A stretch of DNA of 5,011 bases. Origin: an uncultured Cocleimonas sp. GTDB taxonomy: Bacteria > Pseudomonadota > Gammaproteobacteria > Thiotrichales > Thiotrichaceae. The stretch lies in NCBI GenBank assembly GCA_937974135.1, contig CALJIH010000275.1, positions 1 to 5,011 on the forward strand, read 5' to 3'. The position numbers and the translations under genes are program-made. The notes under the pieces are model-generated. The model saw nothing but the letters and a program-made list of their open reading frames with translations. It ran no database searches and was not told the origin of the DNA. Below are positions 1 to 4,767 of this stretch, piece by piece (the first letter of the stretch is position 1; each line of letters begins with the position of its first letter).

Positions 1-497
1 ATTTTCTTTATTTTGGTACTGGTTTTCGCTTTTATCTCGGATGCAATAACGGCTAAAAAATCATCCTCACTTTGTGTTTCATCAATTATCATATGGCGTG
101 CAAAGATAACCCCAGAATTACTTAATGACTTTTTTTTAAAGTTGCCGATATCAATAGAGTGCCCATCAATATCAATGGTTTTTCCAACTAAACCTTGGAC
201 ATCTGTATACCTATCTGACGGTATTCGCAGAATTAGCTTGGTTCTCTTCGATGGAAATAACAGAGCATTATCTGTGTTTGGACGCTGCCAACCGTTGTTG
301 CTTTCGGCGACGTGAATTTGATGAATGCCTGCACTTTTCTCATCTGCTATCCAAGGCAGATGTTTTTGGATTTGATGAGAGAGTGCCCATGCATGATCAA
401 TCGGCAAAGATTTACATCGCATAGAAAACAATACATCAAACACCGTATCCGGTGATGTGAAAGGTAGGGTTTTGTCGTCTTCCTCTTCCCAGAACAT
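1..497 (-). CDS. Cas6/Cmx6-like protein (type I-MYXAN CRISPR endonuclease family), 3' end missing
   Basis: The frame is open from ATG at 497 to the window edge (165 codons), so the C-terminal part is missing. By recall it matches the Cas6/Cmx6 family (type I-MYXAN) in ordered blocks: LPIDHAWAL (31-39), LPW (47-49), AGIHQIHVAESNNGW (56-70), SKRTKLILRIP (83-93), a GKTIDIDGH...IDIG block (105-118) and IFAR (131-134). True Cas6 enzymes cut CRISPR precursor RNA. The glycine-rich C-terminal loop expected in Cas6 would lie outside the window, so RNA binding or catalysis cannot be judged. Family members named this way seem to occur in sulfur oxidisers without CRISPR, so a CRISPR role is not implied. 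An AGAGAG ribosome site (503-508) lies 5 nt before the start and overlaps the upstream stop codon, which suggests translational coupling. The frame stays family-like across an A8 tract (codons 121-123). Family membership is fairly sure; function is unknown. Confidence 0.72.
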   Translation of the reverse strand, partial: MFWEEEDDKTLPFTSPDTVFDVLFSMRCKSLPIDHAWALSHQIQKHLPWIADEKSAGIHQIHVAESNNGWQRPNTDNALLFPSKRTKLILRIPSDRYTDVQGLVGKTIDIDGHSIDIGNFKKKSLSNSGVIFARHMIIDETQSEDDFLAVIASEIKAKTSTKIKK

Positions 498-506
498 TAT
501 CGCTCT

Positions 507-704
507 CTATCTAGCTGACTCAAAGGCTATGTTTAGTTGATCGTGCCAATCATTAGGACGATCGGGATACACCGGTGGTTCTATATCAATCGTAAAATGA
601 AGCTCGCCACGATTGATAGCCATATTTTGGATCGTTTTTTTCAACTGATTAAAGTCAGATATATTGTTACCTTCGACTAAAAGAACCTCACTCAATAACA
701 GCAT
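507..704 (-). CDS. Small conserved-looking hypothetical protein, 65 aa
   Basis: I do not recognise this protein. It starts with ATG at 704, only 3 nt after the stop of the dioxygenase gene, and ends with TAG 9 nt before the Cas6-like gene, so it sits inside a compact three-gene unit. The upstream ribosome site is weak (AAGG about 11 nt before ATG, within the end of the previous gene), which fits translation coupled to that gene. The sequence suggests a small soluble beta-alpha-beta-alpha fold: a hydrophobic strand at 2-10, a likely helix at about 15-31, a strand ELHFTIDIE at 34-42, a proline-rich turn PPVYPDRPNDW at 43-53 and a final helix at 54-64. It has no cysteines, no convincing signal peptide and no transmembrane segment; the opening hydrophobic run is too short. 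The tight packing and ordinary codon use make it a likely real gene. It may be a partner or accessory of one of its neighbours, which is inference. Confidence 0.6.
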   Translation of the reverse strand: MLLLSEVLLVEGNNISDFNQLKKTIQNMAINRGELHFTIDIEPPVYPDRPNDWHDQLNIAFESAR

Positions 705-707
705 ATC

Positions 708-1751
708 TTATACAGCCTTAATGGTTGCGGGTAATTCATCATAAAAGCGCCCACGAAAAAATAAACGATGATCTGTGTGTGAGACATCATCTTCAAAAGC
801 TTTCCGACAGTGTAAAATATTTCTCGTGATAATACCTTCACCTGACTTTAATTTACGATTAATAACTAAGCCATTAGGTGAACCCGTATCAAGTAAATGT
901 TTAATATAATCTTTGGCAGCTTGGATATCCTTATCTTGTTGCCAGATTATGTTTTTAGTTCTCGCTGAATAACGCATATGCAATCGACCTTGAGGTGTCA
1001 TAGAAAATACTGGTCCTGTTTGTTCTTTACGAATCACTTTGTTGTTTAATATATTTGCAGGAATAGTCATTGCTTTTGATGTACTTAATGCTTTAATCCA
1101 GTCAGGGTTTTTATCACGCAACAGAATATAAACGAGTTCATGATCGACAAATGCTGATTCACCTCCGTGTTCTGCTGGTTTGTGACAATGGAGTAACATC
1201 GAATAAATGGTTTTATTGTGAGGATTATAATAACCATCAGTATGCCAGCTAAGTTTCTTATTGGTGTAAGGAATATATTCGCGATCATTCTTTTCATTTT
1301 TTTTATAGATTGACGTTAAACTATCTTTATCAGCGCAAATGTTACTGTCTAATTTTCGAATACCACAAGCATGAGCAAGTTTATGAATCAGTCGCTTGGT
1401 TGTTTCTGTACTTAAGTGATGGGAATCAGCTACCTTATAAAAACAATAATTATTCTTATGACATTCCGACAAAATATCATTGATGGGGAATATTTCATCA
1501 AAATGTGTATCTGTTAGATTCTCTGGGTAAATTGCTATGTCATTTTTTAGCCTAGTCTGTGTGGTACTACAATGTTGGCTATTCAACGATTGGTTATTAT
1601 TGGAAACCTGATAAAAGTGGGGGGGTGTCTTTTTGATCGTAATTATGGGTAAATGATGGTTTGTATTAGCATTTGCTAATTTTATTTTGCGCCATTCTTG
1701 ATAGGCAATATCATTGTTGAGATTAAACGGTGAATGAGTATGTATCTGCAA
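708..1751 (-). CDS. TauD/TfdA-family Fe(II)/2-oxoglutarate-dependent dioxygenase, substrate unknown
   Basis: The 347-residue product has the features of non-haem iron oxygenases of the clavaminate synthase/TauD superfamily. The iron-binding motif is H170-T-D172 in SWHTDGYYNP, the distal histidine is H314 in RNILHCRKAF, and R329 or R333 in HRLFFRGRF is placed to bind 2-oxoglutarate. Blocks such as PFNLNNDIAYQEWR (8-21), IAIYPEN (72-78), EYIPYTNK (158-165) and DHELVYILLRDKNPD (203-217) recall a distinct group annotated only as TauD/TfdA dioxygenase in sulfur and methane oxidisers. The enzyme would couple 2-oxoglutarate decarboxylation to hydroxylation of an unidentified cytoplasmic substrate; taurine should not be assumed. 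The start is TTG. No ATG or GTG lies upstream in frame before a stop at 1811-1809, the first internal Met is residue 184, and the conserved N-terminal block needs the TTG start (or ATT at 1754). No clear ribosome site is seen. It heads the minus-strand unit and is divergent from dsrA. The fold is sure, the substrate unknown. Confidence 0.85.
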   Translation of the reverse strand: MQIHTHSPFNLNNDIAYQEWRKIKLANANTNHHLPIITIKKTPPHFYQVSNNNQSLNSQHCSTTQTRLKNDIAIYPENLTDTHFDEIFPINDILSECHKNNYCFYKVADSHHLSTETTKRLIHKLAHACGIRKLDSNICADKDSLTSIYKKNEKNDREYIPYTNKKLSWHTDGYYNPHNKTIYSMLLHCHKPAEHGGESAFVDHELVYILLRDKNPDWIKALSTSKAMTIPANILNNKVIRKEQTGPVFSMTPQGRLHMRYSARTKNIIWQQDKDIQAAKDYIKHLLDTGSPNGLVINRKLKSGEGIITRNILHCRKAFEDDVSHTDHRLFFRGRFYDELPATIKAV

Positions 1752-1793
1752 AATATACGCTGGGCTTTTAAAGAGTTTTAGTGATACACCAAA

Positions 1794-1799
1794 ATAATA
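1794..1799 (-). promoter_or_regulatory. Possible -10 box for the dioxygenase operon
   Basis: Read on the minus strand this is TATTAT, five of six matches to TATAAT, about 43 nt before the TTG start at 1751. No good -35 element lies 16-18 nt upstream (the sequence there reads GCTAGC or similar), so if it works it probably needs an activator. The assignment is weak because the region is AT-rich. Confidence 0.22.
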
Positions 1800-1830
1800 G
1801 AGTTTGCTTTATTTAGCTAGCCTTAGCGCA

Positions 1831-1857
1831 CTATCTACCCCTAAGTGGATAGAGGTA
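1831..1857. promoter_or_regulatory. Inverted repeat resembling a NarL/LuxR-type response-regulator site
   Basis: An imperfect dyad pairs CTATCTAC (1831-1838) with GTGGATAG (1845-1852). Inside it TACCCCT (1836-1842) fits the NarL heptamer TACYYMT exactly. It is followed after AA by GTGGATA (1845-1851), which matches the inverted heptamer at 5 of 7 positions in the classic 7-2-7 layout. A second exact inverted heptamer, AGAGGTA, lies at 1851-1857. The site lies between the two divergent genes, roughly 55 bp before the proposed dsrA -35, where an upstream activator or a shared regulator could bind. As RNA the dyad could also form an 8-bp stem with one G-U pair. The sequence match is seen; the regulator is inference. 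Confidence 0.3.
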
Positions 1858-1887
1858 TGAGACGTTAACATCCCATGGGTGAGATTC

Positions 1888-1916
1888 TTAAAAAGTGGCA
1901 GTCAAAGTAACATTAT
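1888..1916 (+). promoter_or_regulatory. Candidate sigma70-type promoter of the dsr operon
   Basis: TTAAAA (1888-1893, 4 of 6 to TTGACA) and CATTAT (1911-1916, 4 of 6 to TATAAT) are separated by 17 nt. Transcription would start near 1923 and give a leader of about 57 nt. Both boxes are weak, which suits a regulated promoter. Other AT-rich pairings are possible, for example TAACAT at 1908-1913, so the assignment is tentative. Confidence 0.28.
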
Positions 1917-1934
1917 TGGTATTAAAAAATACCA
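1917..1934 (+). other. Perfect 7-bp hairpin in the dsrA leader
   Basis: TGGTATT (1917-1923), loop AAAA, AATACCA (1928-1934) form a perfect 7-bp stem with a tetraloop, 46 nt before the dsrA start. No T tract follows directly, so it is not a terminator by itself. If transcription starts near 1923 only its 3' arm would be in the RNA, and the dyad would then act as DNA. Most of it is contained in a 14-nt sequence repeated inside dsrA. Confidence 0.4.
1920..1933 (+). repeat. Direct repeat copy 1 (dsrA leader)
   Basis: TATTAAAAAATACC occurs here and again, identical over 14 nt, at 1988-2001. The copies start 68 nt apart and bracket the ribosome site and start codon of dsrA. The core TATT-AAAA-AATA is itself self-complementary, so either arm of one copy can pair with the opposite arm of the other. 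Confidence 0.55.
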
Positions 1935-1953
1935 TCATTTACTGATGTTTTTT
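1933..1953 (+). other. Small hairpin followed by six T, possible weak attenuator
   Basis: CATCA (1933-1937), loop TTTAC, TGATG (1943-1947) form a 5-bp stem followed at once by TTTTTT (1948-1953). This has the layout of an intrinsic terminator, but the stem is short and AT-rich, so termination would be inefficient. It shares two bases with the hairpin at 1917-1934, so the two structures compete slightly. It lies 27 nt before the dsrA start and could be a pause or attenuation site, or chance. Confidence 0.25.
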
Positions 1954-1969
1954 GGCAAATGTAAACTCT

Positions 1970-1973
1970 GGAG
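1970..1973 (+). promoter_or_regulatory. Ribosome binding site of dsrA
   Basis: GGAG (1970-1973) lies 6 nt before the ATG at 1980. It fixes this ATG as the start. The resulting N-terminus (MADIKKYPTPMLD) fits the start of DsrA from sulfur oxidisers. Confidence 0.8.
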
Positions 1974-1979
1974 TGAACA

Positions 1980-3242
1980 ATGGCAGATATTAAAAAATAC
2001 CCAACGCCAATGTTAGACGTTTTAGAAGATGGCCCTTGGCCAAGTTTTATCAGTGGAATAAAAAATCTGCGTGATAATCACCCTGATGAACGAATTAATA
2101 ATGTTACTAATGGCTTACTTGGCCAACTTGAACATTCCTATGAAACAAAGATGGGTTACTGGAAAGGGGGAACTATTTCAGTCTTTGGATATGGGGGAGG
2201 AATCATCCCGCGTTTTTCTGAGGTTGCCGATAAATTTCCAGAATCAAAAGAATTCCATACTCTCCGGGTGCAACCAGCGCCAGGTAATTACTACACCACA
2301 GATATCATGCGCAGACTCGCAGACAGTTGGGAGAAGTGGGGCTCTGGTCTACAAACCTTTCATGGCCAGACCGGAAACATCATGTTTATTGGTGCTGATA
2401 ACGCTAGTTTCCAACCGTTCTTTGATGAAATCAACGACTACGGATGGGATTTAGGTGGAGCAGGACCTTGTGTAAGAACTGCGATGTCTTGTGTGGGTTC
2501 AGCACGTTGTGAACAATCCTGTACCAATGAGCATGCGGTGCATCGTCATTTAGTTAATAATTTCACCGATGATGTTCATCGTCCGGCACTACCGTATAAA
2601 TTTAAATTCAAAGTATCGGGTTGTCCAAATGATTGTCAAAATGCGGTAGAGCGTTCTGACTTTGCAGTCATTGGAACTTGGCGTGATCATAAAAAGATTA
2701 ATCAAGATGAGTGGAAAGCTTATGTTGAGCAAAAAGGTGTTGATTATGTGATGGACAATGTTATTTCGCGTTGTGTATCAAAATCTTTATCTTTGGGAGA
2801 AGACAATGCGCTTATTGCAGACGAATCGAATTGTGTTCGTTCGATGCATTGTATGAATGTTGTACCAAAAGCGATCAGTCCCGGTGATGATAAAGGGGTT
2901 ACGATTCTTTGTGGTGGCAAGCGAACTCTCAAGATTGGGGATTTAATGGGAACGGTGCTTGTCCCCTTTATGAAATTAGAAAACGCAGATGATTACGAAA
3001 CAATCGTAGAGTTAGCAGAAGAGATTATCGATTTCTGGGCTGAGAATGGACTTGAACACGAGCGCACTGGGGAAATGATCGAACGTATTGGTTTAGTGAA
3101 TTTCTTAGAGGGTATCGGTGTTGATCCTGATCCAAATATGATTTCTCAGCCGAGAAATAGCTCCTATGTCAGAACCGATGGTTGGGATGAAGCTGCAGAA
3201 GAATGGTTTAATCAAAAACGCGAAGAAAAAATTGCTGTTTAA
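1980..3242 (+). CDS. dsrA: Reverse-type dissimilatory sulfite reductase, alpha subunit
   Basis: The 420-residue product is the alpha subunit of cytoplasmic alpha2beta2 DsrAB, which in sulfur oxidisers converts reduced sulfur to sulfite. The siroheme-coupled [4Fe-4S] ligands are present: C171-x5-C177 in CVGSARCEQSC, and C215-x3-C219 in SGCPNDCQNA. The blocks HRPALPYKFKFK (200-211) and IGTWRD (231-236) are typical. A ferredoxin domain follows (about 260-325), but it is odd: C265 is in RCVSK instead of the usual RCPTK, and the usual CxxCxxC reads C285-V-R-S288-M-H-C291, so one of four cluster ligands is serine. C311 (ILCGGK) is an unusual cysteine nearby. The C-terminus, with DLMGTVLVPF (321-330) and GWDEAAEEWF (401-410), matches the Allochromatium-type protein as recalled. 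Length is normal and the frame intact. It is the first gene of the dsr operon, 34 nt before dsrB. Identity is essentially certain. Confidence 0.97.
   Translation: MADIKKYPTPMLDVLEDGPWPSFISGIKNLRDNHPDERINNVTNGLLGQLEHSYETKMGYWKGGTISVFGYGGGIIPRFSEVADKFPESKEFHTLRVQPAPGNYYTTDIMRRLADSWEKWGSGLQTFHGQTGNIMFIGADNASFQPFFDEINDYGWDLGGAGPCVRTAMSCVGSARCEQSCTNEHAVHRHLVNNFTDDVHRPALPYKFKFKVSGCPNDCQNAVERSDFAVIGTWRDHKKINQDEWKAYVEQKGVDYVMDNVISRCVSKSLSLGEDNALIADESNCVRSMHCMNVVPKAISPGDDKGVTILCGGKRTLKIGDLMGTVLVPFMKLENADDYETIVELAEEIIDFWAENGLEHERTGEMIERIGLVNFLEGIGVDPDPNMISQPRNSSYVRTDGWDEAAEEWFNQKREEKIAV
1988..2001 (+). repeat. Direct repeat copy 2 (inside dsrA codons 3-8)
   Basis: TATTAAAAAATACC repeats the leader sequence at 1920-1933 exactly and encodes part of DIKKYP at the DsrA N-terminus. 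Its 3' end AATACC (1996-2001) can pair with GGTATT (1918-1923), which would place the ribosome site and start codon in a loop. Part of the match is an A6 run, so chance similarity is not excluded. Confidence 0.5.
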
Positions 3243-3262
3243 CAACAAGAAAAATTGAAGAT

Positions 3263-3270
3263 AAAAGGAG
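3263..3270 (+). promoter_or_regulatory. Strong ribosome binding site of dsrB
   Basis: AAAAGGAG ends 6 nt before the ATG at 3277. An ATG at 3273 is out of frame and stops after three codons, so 3277 is the correct start. This is the strongest ribosome site in the window. Confidence 0.85.
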
Positions 3271-3276
3271 ATATGA

Positions 3277-4353
3277 ATGTCTAAACCAGCAATGCGAGAA
3301 GCAATCGAATCCGGTTCACCTGATGGCTTTCAGTACATGCACCCAACCATGCGTCGTAATTTCGGTTTGTGGGACTATCACGAAGATATACAACCAGGGG
3401 TGATGGTTCATGTTGCCAAGTATGGCGACAAAATTTGGACGGTTAAAGCTGGTACACAGCGCATTCTAGATGTGTTTACTTTACGCAGTTTAATGGATAT
3501 TGCAGATGCGTATGCAGATGGATATGTACGTTTTACGATTCGCAGTAATATCGAATTTTATGTAGACCAGGAAGAAAAACTTCCCGCATTAATTGCTGCA
3601 CTCCAAGACAAAGGATTCGCTATTGGTGGTACGCGAAATTCGGTCGCGTCGATCTCCCATACTCAAGGTTGGTTACACTGTGATATCCCTGGTACAGATG
3701 CTTCGGGTGTAGTGAAGTCAATGATGGATGAGCTTTACGATGAATTCACCAATTGGAATATGCCGAATCGTGTACATATCACCACTTCTTGCTGTCAAAT
3801 TAACTGTGGTGGTCAAGGCGATATCGCGATTAATGTACAACACACTAAGCCACCTAAAATTGATCATTCTTTAGTGGGTAATGTGTGTGAGCGACCATCG
3901 GTAGTAGCACGTTGTCCAGTTGCCGCAATTCGACCTGCAATGGTTGATGGCAAGCCTTCTTTGGAAGTGGATGAAAAGAAATGTATCTGTTGTGGTGCGT
4001 GTTACCCACCTTGTCCTCCGATGCAAATAAATGATCATGAATATACACAATTGGCGATTTGGATAGGTGGAAATCATTCTAATGCTCGCGGTAAACCAAC
4101 CTTTCAGCGCCTAGTGGCAGCTGGTATTCCTAACAATCCACCAAGATGGCCTGAAGCAACCGCAATTGTGAAAAAAATACTACAAAGTTATAAAGAAGGT
4201 GCTCGAGATTATGAGAGAATAAACGAATGGGTTGAAAGAATAGGGTGGCCACGTTTCTTTGAAGTGACTGGCTTGCCATTTACCAAATATCATATTGATA
4301 ATTGGCGAGGTGCACGTTCAAACCTTAATTCTTCAACACATATTCGTTTTTAA
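3277..4353 (+). CDS. dsrB: Reverse-type dissimilatory sulfite reductase, beta subunit
   Basis: The 358-residue product is the beta subunit that pairs with DsrA and carries the catalytically active siroheme in known DsrAB enzymes. Ligands of the siroheme-coupled [4Fe-4S] cluster are C135 (GWLHCDIPG) and C172-C173-x3-C177 in TTSCCQINCGGQGD. The ferredoxin domain is complete: C213 (ARCPVAAIRP) with C236-x2-C239-x2-C242 in KCICCGACYPPCPP, and C246 follows. The blocks IWIGGNHSNARGK (261-273), IPNNPPRWPEA (284-294) and WRGARSNLNSSTHIRF (343-358) match, by recall, DsrB of Allochromatium-like sulfur oxidisers almost residue for residue. Unlike DsrA, no key cysteine is missing. It follows dsrA by 34 nt with its own strong ribosome site and ends in tandem stops (TAATAA, 4351-4356), 16 nt before dsrE. 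Length and frame are normal. Confidence 0.98.
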   Translation: MSKPAMREAIESGSPDGFQYMHPTMRRNFGLWDYHEDIQPGVMVHVAKYGDKIWTVKAGTQRILDVFTLRSLMDIADAYADGYVRFTIRSNIEFYVDQEEKLPALIAALQDKGFAIGGTRNSVASISHTQGWLHCDIPGTDASGVVKSMMDELYDEFTNWNMPNRVHITTSCCQINCGGQGDIAINVQHTKPPKIDHSLVGNVCERPSVVARCPVAAIRPAMVDGKPSLEVDEKKCICCGACYPPCPPMQINDHEYTQLAIWIGGNHSNARGKPTFQRLVAAGIPNNPPRWPEATAIVKKILQSYKEGARDYERINEWVERIGWPRFFEVTGLPFTKYHIDNWRGARSNLNSSTHIRF

Positions 4354-4369
4354 TAAGATTTTATAATTA

Positions 4370-4762
4370 ATGAAATTTACGATCGTCGTTAATGAAGGGC
4401 CATATCAGCATCAATCAGCTGATTCAGCGATAAATTTTACGCGCGCGGTACTGGAGAAAGGCCACGAAATTTTTCGTGTATTTTTCTATCACGATGGGGT
4501 AAATAATGGTACTCGTTTAGCGGTTCCTCCTGCGGATGATCGTCAATTACAAAAAGAATGGTCTGAGCTTGCTAAAGAGCATGGTTTAGACTTAGTGATT
4601 TGCATTGCAGCCGCGCAACGACGTGGCATCATGGATGAAAATGAAGCGAAACGGCAGGGATTAGATGCGGATAACATGATTGAAGGTTTTCGTATCTCTG
4701 GTCTTGGTCAATTGATCGAAGGCAGTATCGAATCTGATCGAACAATTGTGTTTGGAGATTAA
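4370..4762 (+). CDS. dsrE: Sulfurtransferase subunit DsrE of the DsrEFH complex
   Basis: The 130-residue protein is the catalytic subunit of the cytoplasmic DsrE2F2H2 hexamer, related to TusD of the tRNA thiolation relay. It binds sulfur as a persulfide and hands it towards DsrC. The active cysteine is C78 in DLVICIAAAQRRGI (74-87), the same number as the essential Cys78 recalled for Allochromatium DsrE. The N-terminal strand MKFTIVVNEGPYQ and RVFFYHDGVNNG (36-47) are typical of the DsrE-like fold. The start follows tandem stops of dsrB by 16 nt. That gap is almost pure AT and contains no clear ribosome site, so the start rests on homology, and translation may depend on reinitiation after dsrB. 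It ends 5 nt before dsrF. DsrE together with DsrF marks an oxidative rather than reductive Dsr pathway. Confidence 0.95.
   Translation: MKFTIVVNEGPYQHQSADSAINFTRAVLEKGHEIFRVFFYHDGVNNGTRLAVPPADDRQLQKEWSELAKEHGLDLVICIAAAQRRGIMDENEAKRQGLDADNMIEGFRISGLGQLIEGSIESDRTIVFGD
4753..4757 (+). promoter_or_regulatory. Ribosome binding site of dsrF
   Basis: TGGAG at 4753-4757, inside the last codons of dsrE, lies 10 nt before the ATG at 4768. The spacing is slightly long but acceptable. It supports this start and tight coupling to dsrE. Confidence 0.5.
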
Positions 4763-4767
4763 TCAAA

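Noticed and set aside
128..135. Possible frameshift at the run of eight A (minus strand) in the Cas6-like gene
   Set aside because: The protein stays family-like on both sides of the run in the same frame (IDIGN before, IFAR after).
13..315. 100-codon open frame on the + strand
   Set aside because: It lies antisense to the Cas6-like gene, which has clear family motifs on the minus strand. The + strand translation shows no recognisable domain.
1085..1297. 70-codon minus-strand frame inside the dioxygenase gene
   Set aside because: It is in another frame of the region encoding the HxD iron-binding motif and has no support of its own.
1619..1625. Possible frameshift at the run of seven C (minus strand) in the dioxygenase gene
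   Set aside because: Family-like blocks before (residues 8-21) and after (72-78) are in the same frame, so no shift is needed.
1872..1879. CCCATGGG palindrome as an operator
   Set aside because: The symmetry stops at 8 bp (flanks T/T mismatch), which is too short to support a site without conservation data.
1..1979. CRISPR array, suggested by the Cas6-like gene
   Set aside because: No regularly spaced direct repeats of 25-40 nt are visible anywhere in the window. The only exact repeat noted is the 14-nt pair at dsrA.
2071..2454. 127-codon + strand frame inside dsrA
   Set aside because: It overlaps the well-supported DsrA frame throughout, and its translation is not protein-family-like.
2744..2932. 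62-codon minus-strand frame antisense to dsrA
   Set aside because: It is a shadow of the dsrA ferredoxin-domain coding sequence with no ribosome site or motif.
3854..4077. Two overlapping minus-strand frames antisense to dsrB
   Set aside because: They are opposite the conserved DsrB ferredoxin domain and have no recognisable features.
4362..4367. Perfect TATAAT before dsrE, suggesting an internal promoter
   Set aside because: No -35 match lies 16-18 nt upstream, and the start of transcription it predicts (about 4374) falls after the dsrE ATG. AT-rich gaps produce this hexamer easily.
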